From Oscillospiraceae bacterium (GTDB lineage: Bacteria; Bacillota; Clostridia; Oscillospirales; Oscillospiraceae), in the NCBI GenBank assembly GCA_017482385.1, contig JAFUNI010000017.1:87825-151824 (forward strand): DNA of 64,000 nucleotides, given 5' to 3'. The position numbers were made by a program, and so were the translations under genes. The stretch's first letter is position 1; the number at the start of each line of letters is the position of its first letter. Under the pieces are notes generated by a model. That model did not search any database. It was not told the DNA's origin and worked only from the letters and a program-made list of their open reading frames with translations. Of this stretch, positions 1-8,180 are shown piece by piece.

Positions 1-246
1 CCTGCGGATGTGATCGCTGCGCTGGTGCAGGCCGGAAAGACCCCGCAGACCCTGGCAGATCCCGCACCCTCCGCCGCTCTGTCCGGCTACGGGGAAGGCA
101 CTGCCCTTTATACACTGTTTGTATGGACCGGCAGTGAGGACTACTGGACAGTAAATTATGCCGTCAACGAAAACATCAAGGCTGTGTTTGCCGAAAAGGG
201 CATCGCAATGTCCAGCAAGCACCTGAATGTGAATGTAAAGCAATAA
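1..246 (+). CDS. MscS-family mechanosensitive channel, C-terminal fragment
   Basis: The reading frame is open at the left edge, so only the last 81 codons are present. The end of the protein (a YTLFVWTGSEDYW stretch followed by NENIKAVFAEKGIAM) matches the cytoplasmic alpha/beta C-terminal domain of small-conductance MscS channels, where a transport-like strand is followed by a helix of the type 'ikeaFdekGIeip'. Such channels sit in the inner membrane and release solutes on hypo-osmotic shock. The membrane part lies outside the window, so the family call rests on this tail alone. A hairpin follows the stop directly and is shared with the convergent alr gene. Confidence 0.7.
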   Translation, partial: PADVIAALVQAGKTPQTLADPAPSAALSGYGEGTALYTLFVWTGSEDYWTVNYAVNENIKAVFAEKGIAMSSKHLNVNVKQ

Positions 247-279
247 TAAAAAGGACCTCCTGTGAGGTCCTTTTTATTA
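247..279. terminator. bidirectional intrinsic terminator between the MscS fragment and alr
   Basis: AAAAAGGACCTC and GAGGTCCTTTTT form a GC stem with A/T tracts on both sides. It can end transcription of both convergent genes; alr stops at 277, inside the T/A flank. Confidence 0.85.
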
Positions 280-1377
280 TAAATAATATCTGGGTACTCG
301 CTTGCCGATGGCGCAGACGGTTTCGTAATTGAAGGAATTTGCGGCTTCTCCCATTTCTTCGGCGGTGATAGTATCTCCCAACAGGGTTACCTGATCGCCA
401 ATTTCCACGCCGGGGATATCCGTTACATCCACCATCAGCTGATCCATACAGATCCGGCCCAAAATGGGGGCTTTTTGCCCTCTGACCAACACATAGAATT
501 TGTTGCTAAGGCTGCGGCGGTAGCCGTCGGCATAGCCCACAGGGACCGTCGCCACCCGGGTGGGTTTCTCCGTGACAAAGGTGCCGCCGTAACCGATCTC
601 CCGGCCCGGCTCCAGGGTCTTCACAAAGGCCACCCGGCTGTACCAGGAAAGGGCCGGTTTCAGACCGGTGATATCCACATGGCAGCTTGGCTCTAAGCCA
701 TAGAGAATGATGCCCGCCCGGACCATTTCATAATGCGCGCCGAAATTTTGAATGCCGGCAGAGTTGTCCAAATGGCGGATAGGAATTTCAATACCCCGGG
801 CTTTCAGCATTTCATCAAAAGTGCGGAATTTTTCTGCCTGGGCATTGGTTTTTGTCAAGTCATCAGAATCAGCAGTGGCAAAGTGGCTGAACAGCCCCTC
901 GGCCTGCAAGCCGGGCAGCTGGCAGATTTTTTTGCAGATATCAGCATCCGTTTCTGTCACCTGGAAGCCGATGCGGCTCATACCCGTGTCCACCGCAATA
1001 TGGAACGGCGCGGTTTTACCCAGCTTTTGGGCAGCTTCGGACAGTGCCACTGCATCTTCATAACAGAAAATAGCCGGGCGCAAATCTAACTGCACTGCCG
1101 TCTCAAAGGTCTCGGGATGCATGGGGCTGAGAACCAAAATGGGGGCTGTAATGCCCGCATTTCGCAGCTCCTGTCCCTCGGAAAGGGTAGCAACCCCAAA
1201 GAAATCGCACTCTTTTTCCAGTTTTTTTGCAATGGGTACTGCGCCGTGTCCGTAGCCATCGGCCTTAATGACCGCCATCACACGCACACCGGCCTTTTCC
1301 CGAATCTTGCGGTAGTTGGTGGCAATACGCTCTAAATCCACGGTCACATAGGTATTATCTAAATGCAAAACACTCAC
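277..1377 (-). CDS. alr: alanine racemase
   Basis: PLP-dependent enzyme that interconverts L- and D-alanine in the cytoplasm, supplying D-Ala for peptidoglycan. The 366-residue length is normal for the family. The PLP lysine lies in VIKADGYGHG (K38), and the second catalytic base is probably Y263 in IGYGGTF. The GYADGYRR and RICMDQLMVDVTD blocks of the C-terminal beta domain are both present. The ATG follows only 6 bases after the upstream phosphoribosyltransferase, so the two genes are probably cotranscribed from that gene's promoter. No key residue appears to be missing. Confidence 0.96.
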   Translation of the reverse strand: MSVLHLDNTYVTVDLERIATNYRKIREKAGVRVMAVIKADGYGHGAVPIAKKLEKECDFFGVATLSEGQELRNAGITAPILVLSPMHPETFETAVQLDLRPAIFCYEDAVALSEAAQKLGKTAPFHIAVDTGMSRIGFQVTETDADICKKICQLPGLQAEGLFSHFATADSDDLTKTNAQAEKFRTFDEMLKARGIEIPIRHLDNSAGIQNFGAHYEMVRAGIILYGLEPSCHVDITGLKPALSWYSRVAFVKTLEPGREIGYGGTFVTEKPTRVATVPVGYADGYRRSLSNKFYVLVRGQKAPILGRICMDQLMVDVTDIPGVEIGDQVTLLGDTITAEEMGEAANSFNYETVCAIGKRVPRYYL

Positions 1378-1383
1378 TCCAAA

Positions 1384-1938
1384 TCAAGCCTTTACCGTGC
1401 CGTCGGGATTGAACAGGGGCAGCTTCTCCAAGTAAATCAGGTCAGGCCGCTCCTGGGCATCACCCTCAGCCAAAATCGCCATACGGCCAGCAATGATGCC
1501 GCCGGCCTTTTCGACCAGGGCTTCCAAAGCGTGCAGGCTCTCACCGGTGGAGATCACATCGTCCACAAGCAAAATCTTCTTGCCCTTCATCAGTTCGGCG
1601 TCGGCGGTATCTAAGTACAAAGTCTGCTCCTTGGCAGTGGTAATGGACTTCACAGACACAGAGAACACGCCCTGCATATACAGCTTGGGGGCTTTCCGGG
1701 CCAGGAAGTACTTCTTGGCGCCGGTCTGGCGAGCCATTTCGTGGGCCAGAGGAATGCCCTTGGCTTCGGCGGTGATGATGTAGTCATACTCCGGGGCTTT
1801 TTCCAGCAATGCCTTGGCGCAGGCCACGGTCAACTCCTGGTCGCCGAAAATGACAAAACCGGCAATGTACAGGTCATCTGTCACCTTGCAGATAGGCAAA
1901 TCCCGGTCAAGCCCGGCAATATTCATGGTATGGAACAT
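1384..1938 (-). CDS. PRPP-dependent purine-type phosphoribosyltransferase
   Basis: A 184-residue type I phosphoribosyltransferase related to adenine/xanthine phosphoribosyltransferases, which join PRPP to a nucleobase in purine salvage. The PRPP-binding loop is clear at residues 122-135 (ILLVDDVISTGESL). The substrate hood region (residues 1-40) is not diagnostic, so the base specificity is unknown. The start was chosen because GGAGGG (1945-1950) sits 6 bases before it; the longer open frame upstream runs into the guaB terminator. Its neighbour guaB makes XMP, which supports a purine salvage role. alr follows with a 6-base gap. Confidence 0.85.
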   Translation of the reverse strand: MFHTMNIAGLDRDLPICKVTDDLYIAGFVIFGDQELTVACAKALLEKAPEYDYIITAEAKGIPLAHEMARQTGAKKYFLARKAPKLYMQGVFSVSVKSITTAKEQTLYLDTADAELMKGKKILLVDDVISTGESLHALEALVEKAGGIIAGRMAILAEGDAQERPDLIYLEKLPLFNPDGTVKA

Positions 1939-1969
1939 AAAGATCCCTCCGTTTCTAATTTCTGTAACC

Positions 1970-1998
1970 ATTATAGCATACTGTTTTCTAAAAGAAAA
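1970..1998 (-). promoter_or_regulatory. possible promoter of the phosphoribosyltransferase-alr unit
   Basis: On the minus strand a perfect TATAAT (+ strand ATTATA, 1970-1975) lies 31 bases before the start codon. The -35 at the right distance (TTTTCT) is weak and overlaps the guaB terminator, so the assignment rests on the -10. Confidence 0.45.
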
Positions 1999-2022
1999 CC
2001 CCCGGAAACCGGGGGCTTTTGA
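1991..2022 (-). terminator. guaB: guaB intrinsic terminator
   Basis: CCCCCGG-AAA-CCGGGGG (1999-2015) followed on the minus strand by TTTTCTTTT. It lies just past the guaB stop. Confidence 0.85.
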
Positions 2023-2026
2023 TTTT

Positions 2027-3529
2027 TTATTTGCTGGGGCCGGAGCGCAATTGCACATCGTGGTAGCCGCCTTCCACAATGGAAACGGAGGACACCAGGG
2101 TGATCTTGGCGTTCTTCTGCAGGTCGGCAATGGTCAGCTCACCGCAGTTGCACATGGTGGACTTGACCTTATAGAGGCTTGCCTCCACATTGTCGTGGAG
2201 CGTACCGGCGTAGGTAACGTAGGAGTCAACGCCTTCCTCGAAGGTCAGCTTGCTTGCGCCGCCCAGGTCATAGCGCTGCCAGTTCCGGGCGCGGTTGGAG
2301 CCTTCGCCCCAGTACTCCTTCATATAGATGCCGTTGACCAGCACCTTGGGGGTGGGGGACTCGTCGAAGCGGGCAAAGTAACGGCCCAGCATCATAAAGT
2401 CAGCGCCCATAGCCAGCGCCAGGGTCATATGGTAATCGTGGACGATACCGCCGTCGGAGCAGATGGGCACATAGATGCCGGTCTCCTTGAAATATTCGTC
2501 ACGGGCTGCAGCCACTTCGATCAGAGCGGTGGCCTGTCCGCGGCCAATGCCCTTGGTCTCACGGGTGATGCAGATAGAACCGCCGCCGATACCGACCTTC
2601 ACAAAGTCAGCGCCGGCCTTGGCCAGGAACATAAAGCCGTCACGGTCCACAACATTACCGGCACCGATCTTCACGGAGTCGCCGTAGTGGTCACGAACCC
2701 ACTTGATGGTATTGGACTGCCAGCAAGAATAACCCTCGGAGGAGTCGATACACAGCACATCCGCGCCGGCTTCCAGCAATGCGGGAATACGCTCAGCGAA
2801 GTCACGGGTGTTGATACCGGCACCCACCAAATAGCGCTTCTTGTCATCCAGCAGCTCCAGGGGGTTAGCCTTGTGGGAAGCGTAGTCCTTGCGGAACACG
2901 AAGTACAGCAGGTGATCGTTCTCGTCCACGATGGGCAAGGAGTTCAGCTTGTGCTCCCAAATGATGTCGTTGGCCACCTTCAAGGTGGTGTCTGCAGGAG
3001 CAACCACCATCTTCTCCCGGGGGGTCATAAAGGTAGACACCTTCTCGGTGCCGTCCATACGGCTGACACGGTAGTCACGGCCGGTGACAATACCCATCAG
3101 CTTGCCGGTGGCAGTGCCGTCATCGGTGATGGCCACGGTGGAGAAGCCGTTGCGCTCCTTCAGAGCCAGCACATCGTTAAGGGTGGCATCGGGGGTCAGG
3201 TTGGAGGCGGAGACCACGAAACCTGCCTTGTGGGACTTGACCTTGGCTACCATTGCAGCCTGGGATTCGATGGACTGAGAGCCGAAGATAAAGCTCAAGC
3301 CACCCTCCTTGGCCAAAGCGATAGCCAAAGAATCATTGGAAACCGACTGCATAATGGCAGAGGTCATAGGAATGTTCAGAGAAATTGCAGGTTCTTCCAC
3401 GCCCTTGCGGTACTTGGTCAGCGGGGTGCGCAGGCTGACATTGGCGGGGATACACTGCTCAGAAGTGTAGCCGGGGACCAGCAGGTACTCGCTGAAGGTG
3501 TGGCTGGGTTCGGGATAATAGTAAGCCAT
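2027..3529 (-). CDS. guaB: inosine-5'-monophosphate dehydrogenase
   Basis: Oxidises IMP to XMP with NAD+, the committed step of GMP synthesis, in the cytosol. It is 500 residues, the usual length. The N-terminal barrel strand region comes first, a CBS pair occupies about residues 105-220, and the TIM barrel resumes with the catalytic cysteine in [12 protein letters not shown] (C320). The mobile flap EGSNRARNW follows at about residue 415. The motif has GG where the best-known enzymes have GP, and CI for CT, so this is a variant subfamily. GMP reductase is unlikely because CBS domains and the flap are present. It is monocistronic, with its own promoter and terminator. Confidence 0.93.
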   Translation of the reverse strand: MAYYYPEPSHTFSEYLLVPGYTSEQCIPANVSLRTPLTKYRKGVEEPAISLNIPMTSAIMQSVSNDSLAIALAKEGGLSFIFGSQSIESQAAMVAKVKSHKAGFVVSASNLTPDATLNDVLALKERNGFSTVAITDDGTATGKLMGIVTGRDYRVSRMDGTEKVSTFMTPREKMVVAPADTTLKVANDIIWEHKLNSLPIVDENDHLLYFVFRKDYASHKANPLELLDDKKRYLVGAGINTRDFAERIPALLEAGADVLCIDSSEGYSCWQSNTIKWVRDHYGDSVKIGAGNVVDRDGFMFLAKAGADFVKVGIGGGSICITRETKGIGRGQATALIEVAAARDEYFKETGIYVPICSDGGIVHDYHMTLALAMGADFMMLGRYFARFDESPTPKVLVNGIYMKEYWGEGSNRARNWQRYDLGGASKLTFEEGVDSYVTYAGTLHDNVEASLYKVKSTMCNCGELTIADLQKNAKITLVSSVSIVEGGYHDVQLRSGPSK

Positions 3530-3567
3530 TTTTATGTTCCTCCCTGTAGTATATAGATATTTAGCTT

Positions 3568-3596
3568 ATCATACCACACCAAATAAAAAGGGTCAA
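3568..3596 (-). promoter_or_regulatory. guaB: guaB promoter
   Basis: Minus-strand TTGACC (3591-3596), a 17-base spacer, then TATGAT (3568-3573), about 40 bases before the ATG. A GGGAGGA ribosome binding site follows. Confidence 0.75.
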
Positions 3597-3637
3597 GGAG
3601 AAACTCCGGGTTTTTTCGTAAAAAATCGCCAAATCCG

Positions 3638-3673
3638 TTGCAATTTTTTTGGACAAGTGGTATAGTCTATAAT
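3638..3673 (+). promoter_or_regulatory. typA: typA promoter region
   Basis: TTGCAA (3638-3643) with a 17-base spacer to TATAGT (3661-3666). A perfect TATAAT (3668-3673) overlaps the next possible register, so the exact -10 is ambiguous. Confidence 0.55.
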
Positions 3674-3720
3674 GGAAAACAATGTGATTTGATAAACTTT
3701 TCAGAAAGAAGGCCTCATTT

Positions 3721-5553
3721 ATGGCAAATCAGGAAAACATTCGCAATATTGCTATCATCGCCCACGTTGACCACGGCAAGACCACCCTGGTGGACGAGCT
3801 TTTGAAGCAGGGCGGTATTTACCGGGAAAACCAAGCCACCCAGGACCGGGTGATGGACTCCGGTGATTTGGAACGGGAGCGTGGCATCACCATTTTGGCC
3901 AAGAACACCTCCGTTCAGTACAAAGACTATAAGATCAACATCGTGGACACCCCCGGCCACGCGGATTTTGGCGGCGAGGTGGAGCGTATCCTCAAGATGG
4001 TCAACGGCGTTATCCTGCTGGTGGATGCCGCCGAAGGCCCTATGCCCCAGACCCGGTTCGTGCTGGGCAAAGCACTGGAGTTGGGCCACAAGGTCATCGT
4101 GGCTGTGAACAAGGTGGACAAGCCCGATGCCCGTATCCACGAGGTTATGGACGAGGTCTTGGAGCTTCTGCTGGAGCTGGATGCCACCGACGAGCAGTTT
4201 AACTCCCCCACCATCTTCTGCTCCGGCCGCCAGGGCACTGCCTCTTACAGCCCCGACGAGATGGGCAGCGATTTGATCCCCCTGTTTGAGACCATCGTCA
4301 ATTATGTTCCCGCCCCCGAGGGCGACAAGGACGCCCCCCTGCAGCTGTTGGTTTCCGCTATCGATTACAATGAATATGTGGGCCGTATTGCTGTGGGCCG
4401 TGTGGAGCGAGGCACTATCAAGGTAAACCAGGAAGTGATGATTTGCGATTATCACAATCCCGACCACCGGCAAAAGGGCAAGGTGGTTGCTCTGTACACC
4501 TACGAAGGTCTGGGCAAGGCCACCGTGCAGGAGGCTTCCGCCGGTGAGATCGTGGCCCTTTCCGGTATGGCGGATATTACCATCGGCCGCACCCTCTGCG
4601 CCCCCGAAGCCATCGAGCCCCTGCCCTTTGTGAAAATTTCCGACCCCACCATCGAAATGACCTTTGCGGTGAACGATTCTCCCTTTGCAGGCCGTGAGGG
4701 CAAATTCGTCACCTCCCGGAATCTCCGTGACCGGCTGGAAAAGGAACTGCTGAAAGACGTGTCCTTGCACGTGACCGAGCAGGGCACCGATGCATTCAAT
4801 GTTGCCGGCCGCGGCGAAATGCACCTTTCTATTCTGATGGAAACCATGCGCCGGGAGGGTTATGAGTTCTCCGTGTCCACCCCCCGTGTGCTGACCAAGG
4901 AAATTGATGGCAAGGTTTGCGAGCCTATCGAAAGAATGGTTGCCGATGTTCCCGAGGAATGTATGGGCACTGTCATTGAAAAAATGGGCCGCCGGAAGGG
5001 CGATCTGCTGTCTATGACCCCCATGGGCAGCCGCTACCGTTTGGAGTTTTTAGTTCCCTCAAGAGGTCTGTTCGGCTACCGCAGCGAATTTTTGACCGAC
5101 ACCCGGGGCGAAGGCATTATGTCCTCGGTGCTGGAAAGCTATGCGCCTATGAAGGGCGAGATCGAAAGAAGACTGACAGGCTCTCTTATCTCCTTTGAAT
5201 CCGGCGAGGCTGTTACCTACGGTCTGCACGCCGCCCAGGAGCGGGGCGCCCTGTTCATCGGCCCCGGCACACCGGTGTATGCCGGTATGGTGGTGGGTAT
5301 CTGCAGCCGCAACGAGGATATGACCGTCAACGTCTGCAAGAAAAAGCAGCTGACCAATATGCGTGCCTCCGGCTCTGACGAGGCGCTGCGCCTGGTGACC
5401 CCCAAGAACTACTCTTTGGAGCAGTGCCTGGAGTTTTTGGCAGACGACGAGCTGCTGGAATGCACCCCCAAGTCCCTGCGTATCCGCAAGCGGGTACTGG
5501 ATCACAGCCAGAGAATGCGCGAGCTGATGAAAAAGCGCGCCGGCCAAGAATAA
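3721..5553 (+). CDS. typA: ribosome-associated GTPase TypA/BipA
   Basis: Translational GTPase of the EF-G/LepA class that binds 70S ribosomes and helps 50S assembly and stress growth. The 610-residue protein has G1 AHVDHGKTT (14-22), the switch I threonine in RGITI, G3 DTPGHADF (about 80) and G4 NKVDKPDA (about 134). These are followed by domains II, III and V and the TypA-specific C-terminal domain (residues about 480-610). AAGAAGG lies 8 bases before the ATG. The gene stands alone between guaB and the convergent pgi and shares a terminator with pgi. Confidence 0.96.
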   Translation: MANQENIRNIAIIAHVDHGKTTLVDELLKQGGIYRENQATQDRVMDSGDLERERGITILAKNTSVQYKDYKINIVDTPGHADFGGEVERILKMVNGVILLVDAAEGPMPQTRFVLGKALELGHKVIVAVNKVDKPDARIHEVMDEVLELLLELDATDEQFNSPTIFCSGRQGTASYSPDEMGSDLIPLFETIVNYVPAPEGDKDAPLQLLVSAIDYNEYVGRIAVGRVERGTIKVNQEVMICDYHNPDHRQKGKVVALYTYEGLGKATVQEASAGEIVALSGMADITIGRTLCAPEAIEPLPFVKISDPTIEMTFAVNDSPFAGREGKFVTSRNLRDRLEKELLKDVSLHVTEQGTDAFNVAGRGEMHLSILMETMRREGYEFSVSTPRVLTKEIDGKVCEPIERMVADVPEECMGTVIEKMGRRKGDLLSMTPMGSRYRLEFLVPSRGLFGYRSEFLTDTRGEGIMSSVLESYAPMKGEIERRLTGSLISFESGEAVTYGLHAAQERGALFIGPGTPVYAGMVVGICSRNEDMTVNVCKKKQLTNMRASGSDEALRLVTPKNYSLEQCLEFLADDELLECTPKSLRIRKRVLDHSQRMRELMKKRAGQE

Positions 5554-5557
5554 AAAT

Positions 5558-5592
5558 AAAAATCCCGGTGTTCACACACCGGGATTTTATTA
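5558..5592. terminator. bidirectional terminator between typA and pgi
   Basis: AATCCCGGTG and CACCGGGATT pair around a 6-base loop, with A-rich and T-rich flanks on both sides. Confidence 0.88.
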
Positions 5593-5595
5593 TTC

Positions 5596-6894
5596 TTAGT
5601 AGCCGGGTTTGCCCAACAGATGGAACATATTCCGCTTGTAGAATTCCACGCCGGGCTGGTCAAAGGGATTGACCCCCAGCATATATGCGGAAATGCCGCA
5701 GGCAAGCTCGAAGAAGTAGAACATCTCGCCCATTTTCTCAGCTGTCAGCTGACCCATATCCATAGTGATCACCGGCACATCGCCGTCCACATGGGCAGCC
5801 AGTGTGCCCTGGAATGCCTGCTCGTCCACGAAGTCCAAAGTCTTGCCCTCTAAGTAGTTGAGGCCGTCTAAGTTCTTCACATCGCCGCCGATGACAAGCT
5901 TCTTCTCGGGAGCATCGAACCGCACCATGGTTTCAAAGATGTTCCGCTCGCCCTGCTGGATCATCTGACCCAAAGAGTGCAGGTCGGGGGTGAACTCAGC
6001 GGTTGCCGGGAAGATGCCCTTGCCGTCCTTGCCCTCGGACTCACCGAAGAGCTGCTGCCACCAGCCGCCCATCATCTTAAAGCCCGGCTCAAAGGACTCC
6101 AAAATCTCCACGGCCTTACCCTTGCGGTACAGCAGGTTTCGGCTGGCTGCATACAGCCAAACAGGGTTTTCAAAGGAGCGGATATCGTATTCTTTCTTAG
6201 CGGCGCAAGCGCCCTTCATCACTTCCATGGGATCAATGCCCGCCACAGCCATGGGAAGTAAACCCACAGCGGTGAGAACACTGTACCGGCCACCTACATT
6301 GGGCGGGATCACAAAGGTCTCCCAGCCTTCCTCGGTAGCCATCTGCCGCAGCGCGCCCTTCTCCGGGTCGGTGATGGCGTATGTACGCTTTCTTGCTCCC
6401 TCGGTGCCGTATTTCCGTTCCAAAAGCCAGCGCAGCGCCCGGGTGGCGATGGCAGGCTCAGTGGTGGTGCCGGATTTGGAAATGATGGCAATGGAGAAGT
6501 CCTTGCCCTCCAAAAGCTTTGTCAGTTCATTCCAGGCACGGGTGGACAGGGTGTTGCCCGCATAGAAGATCTGGGGATTGCCCTTGCCCTTGCCGATATT
6601 ATGGTTTGCGCCCTGCATCAGCTCGATGGCTGCCCGGGGGCCCAAGTAAGAGCCGCCGATGCCGATGACCACAAACACATCGGAATTCTCCCGGATATTC
6701 TTGGCGGCAGCCCGGATACGGCGAATTTCGTCGGTTTCCTGCTCTACCGGCAGATCCAGCCAGCCTAAGAAATCATTGCCTGCGCCGTTGCGCTCAGTCA
6801 GCAGCATATGGGCATCGAAGACTTCCTTCTCCGCCGCAAGCAGATCCGGCAGGGAAAGCTCCCCCCAAATGTTGGAAATATCAACTTTAATCAT
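5596..6894 (-). CDS. pgi: glucose-6-phosphate isomerase
   Basis: Interconverts glucose-6-phosphate and fructose-6-phosphate in glycolysis and gluconeogenesis. The chosen start gives 432 residues, typical of the short clostridial form. Visible motifs are GIGGSYLGPRAA (SIS-type phosphosugar binding), SKSGTTTEPA and the signature GGRYSVLTAVGLLPMA. The start is the ATG in front of IKVDISNIW; a longer open frame of 21 extra codons lies within 40 bases of the promoter -10 and has no ribosome binding site. The divergent neighbour is a ROK glucokinase, so the pair covers the first two steps of glucose use. Confidence 0.95.
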   Translation of the reverse strand: MIKVDISNIWGELSLPDLLAAEKEVFDAHMLLTERNGAGNDFLGWLDLPVEQETDEIRRIRAAAKNIRENSDVFVVIGIGGSYLGPRAAIELMQGANHNIGKGKGNPQIFYAGNTLSTRAWNELTKLLEGKDFSIAIISKSGTTTEPAIATRALRWLLERKYGTEGARKRTYAITDPEKGALRQMATEEGWETFVIPPNVGGRYSVLTAVGLLPMAVAGIDPMEVMKGACAAKKEYDIRSFENPVWLYAASRNLLYRKGKAVEILESFEPGFKMMGGWWQQLFGESEGKDGKGIFPATAEFTPDLHSLGQMIQQGERNIFETMVRFDAPEKKLVIGGDVKNLDGLNYLEGKTLDFVDEQAFQGTLAAHVDGDVPVITMDMGQLTAEKMGEMFYFFELACGISAYMLGVNPFDQPGVEFYKRNMFHLLGKPGY

Positions 6895-6928
6895 TGCGTT
6901 TTTCCACCCTTTCCTGATTATTACTTTA

Positions 6929-6957
6929 ATTGTACAACATATTTTCTGTTTACGCAA
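6929..6957 (-). promoter_or_regulatory. pgi: pgi promoter
   Basis: Minus-strand TTGCGT (6952-6957), 17-base spacer, TACAAT (6929-6934). It lies 34 bases ahead of the chosen ATG. Confidence 0.7.
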
Positions 6958-7020
6958 GCAGAATAAAGCTTTCTTTTCTATTTTATAAATTTTCGTATAG
7001 CTTTTTTCAAGGGAAACCTG

Positions 7021-7026
7021 TATAAT
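7021..7026 (+). promoter_or_regulatory. -10 element of the glucokinase promoter
   Basis: A perfect TATAAT at 7021-7026. The -35 at 17 bases is TAGCTT and weak. The position fixes the start codon: an in-frame ATG at 7025 lies inside this element and would not be transcribed, so translation must begin at 7055. Confidence 0.6.
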
Positions 7027-7054
7027 GAAAAAAAGATTTTTGGGAGGTCTGTGT

Positions 7055-7939
7055 ATGCGTTACGGATTTGGTGTGGATTTGGGTGGCACCACGGTAAAGC
7101 TTGCCTTTTTTACCCAAAGCGGTGAGATGCTCACCAAATGGGAGATCCCCACAGTGACAGAAAATAACGGTCAGCGAATTTTGCCGGATATCGCCGCTGC
7201 GGTTTTGGGATATTTAGAGAAAGAAAACATTGCAAAATCCGAAGTTTTGGGCATTGGTATCGGTGTGCCCGGCCCGGTAGACGCAAATGGCTTTGTGCCG
7301 GCCTGTGACAATTTGGGTTGGCGGAATGTAGATGTCGTTGAACAGCTTTCATCTTTGACCGGCCTTCCCGTGAAGGCAGGCAACGATGCCAATATGGCAG
7401 CCCTGGGCGAATGCTGGAAGGGCAGCGGCTGTGACAATATGGTGCTGGTCACCCTGGGCACAGGTGTGGGCGGCGGTATTATTATAAACGGTAAGCCCCT
7501 GGTGGGAAGAAACGGCGCCGCCGGTGAAATTGGACATTTGGTGATGAACCGGGAGGAGACCCTGGTCTGCGGCTGCGGCAAAAAGGGCTGTGCCGAGCAG
7601 TACTGCTCCGCCACCGGTCTTGTCCGTATGGCAAAGGATTATAAAACCGCCAAGGATGTATTCGATGCCGCCAATGCCGGCGACGAAAAGGCACAAGCTG
7701 TTTTGGAGCAGTACTATGCCTTGCTTTCTGAGCTGATCGCCAATGTGTGCATCGTCTTAAACCCGGAGAAGGTGGTCATCGGCGGCGGCGTGAGCAAGGC
7801 AGGGCAGCCACTGCTTGATGGCATTGCCCGGCATTTTGCAAAATACATCTACCACAGCAGCAAAAATGTAGAATTTGCCCTTGCCTCTCTCGGCAACGAT
7901 GCCGGCGCTTACGGCGCATTCAAGCTTTTGTTGGGATAA
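7055..7939 (+). CDS. glkA: ROK-family glucokinase
   Basis: Phosphorylates glucose with ATP. The 294-residue protein has the N-terminal phosphate loop GVDLGGTTVK, the second phosphate motif LGTGVGGGIIING (about residue 135) and the ROK zinc motif CGCGKKGCAEQYCSATG (about residue 175). It has no helix-turn-helix N-terminus, so it is a kinase and not a ROK repressor. TGGGAGG (7041-7047) lies 7 bases before the ATG. The divergent gene is pgi, which uses the product. Glucose as substrate is inferred from family and context; N-acetylmannosamine or another hexose cannot be excluded. Confidence 0.88.
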   Translation: MRYGFGVDLGGTTVKLAFFTQSGEMLTKWEIPTVTENNGQRILPDIAAAVLGYLEKENIAKSEVLGIGIGVPGPVDANGFVPACDNLGWRNVDVVEQLSSLTGLPVKAGNDANMAALGECWKGSGCDNMVLVTLGTGVGGGIIINGKPLVGRNGAAGEIGHLVMNREETLVCGCGKKGCAEQYCSATGLVRMAKDYKTAKDVFDAANAGDEKAQAVLEQYYALLSELIANVCIVLNPEKVVIGGGVSKAGQPLLDGIARHFAKYIYHSSKNVEFALASLGNDAGAYGAFKLLLG

Positions 7940-7948
7940 AAACATAAA

Positions 7949-8040
7949 CGGTCATTGCGAACCAGTGCGCACACTGGTGTGGCAATCTCCTTCTTAAGAT
8001 GGGGATTCCCACGGGCAATAAATTGCCCTCGGAATGACCG
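7949..8040. repeat. MITE-like palindromic element, 92 bp
   Basis: Outer inverted repeats CGGTCATT (7949-7956) and AATGACCG (8033-8040) enclose three nested palindromes. These are CCAGTG-CGCA-CACTGG (7962-7977), ATTCC/GGAAT, and GGGCAAT-AA-ATTGCCC (8013-8028). It carries no coding sequence. A related half-element lies at 19018-19053. The T-run just after it may also let it terminate the glucokinase transcript. Confidence 0.7.
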
Positions 8041-8099
8041 TATTTTTTTAAGCGTATAGCGTTTTTTATAATGTTCAAAATAATTTCATAATGTTCCTA

Positions 8100-8128
8100 T
8101 TGACTTTTTTAGCACTCTCTGCTATACT
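8100..8128 (+). promoter_or_regulatory. hrcA: hrcA operon sigma-A promoter
   Basis: TTGACT (8100-8105), a 17-base spacer and TATACT (8123-8128). The expected transcription start falls inside the CIRCE element just downstream. Confidence 0.85.
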
Positions 8129-8132
8129 CTGC

Positions 8133-8159
8133 TTAGCACTCAAAGTTGCTGAGTGCTAA
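8133..8159 (+). promoter_or_regulatory. CIRCE operator (HrcA binding site)
   Basis: TTAGCACTC, nine bases, GAGTGCTAA is a perfect match to the CIRCE consensus. HrcA encoded just downstream should bind here and repress the whole heat-shock operon, closing an autoregulatory loop. No second CIRCE was found before dnaK. Confidence 0.97.
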
Positions 8160-8180
8160 ATTCGCAAAAGGAGGCTCCCT

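Noticed and set aside
2027-3529. GMP reductase instead of IMP dehydrogenase
   Set aside because: The CBS pair, the mobile flap and the 500-residue length fit IMP dehydrogenase; GMP reductases lack the CBS domains.
1814-3556. Long open frame on the plus strand opposite guaB
   Set aside because: It mirrors the guaB codons, runs across the guaB terminator and promoter, and has a low-complexity His/Gly/Val-rich translation. Similar long antisense frames opposite dnaK, infB, pnp, feoB and the glycosidase-like gene were rejected for the same reason.
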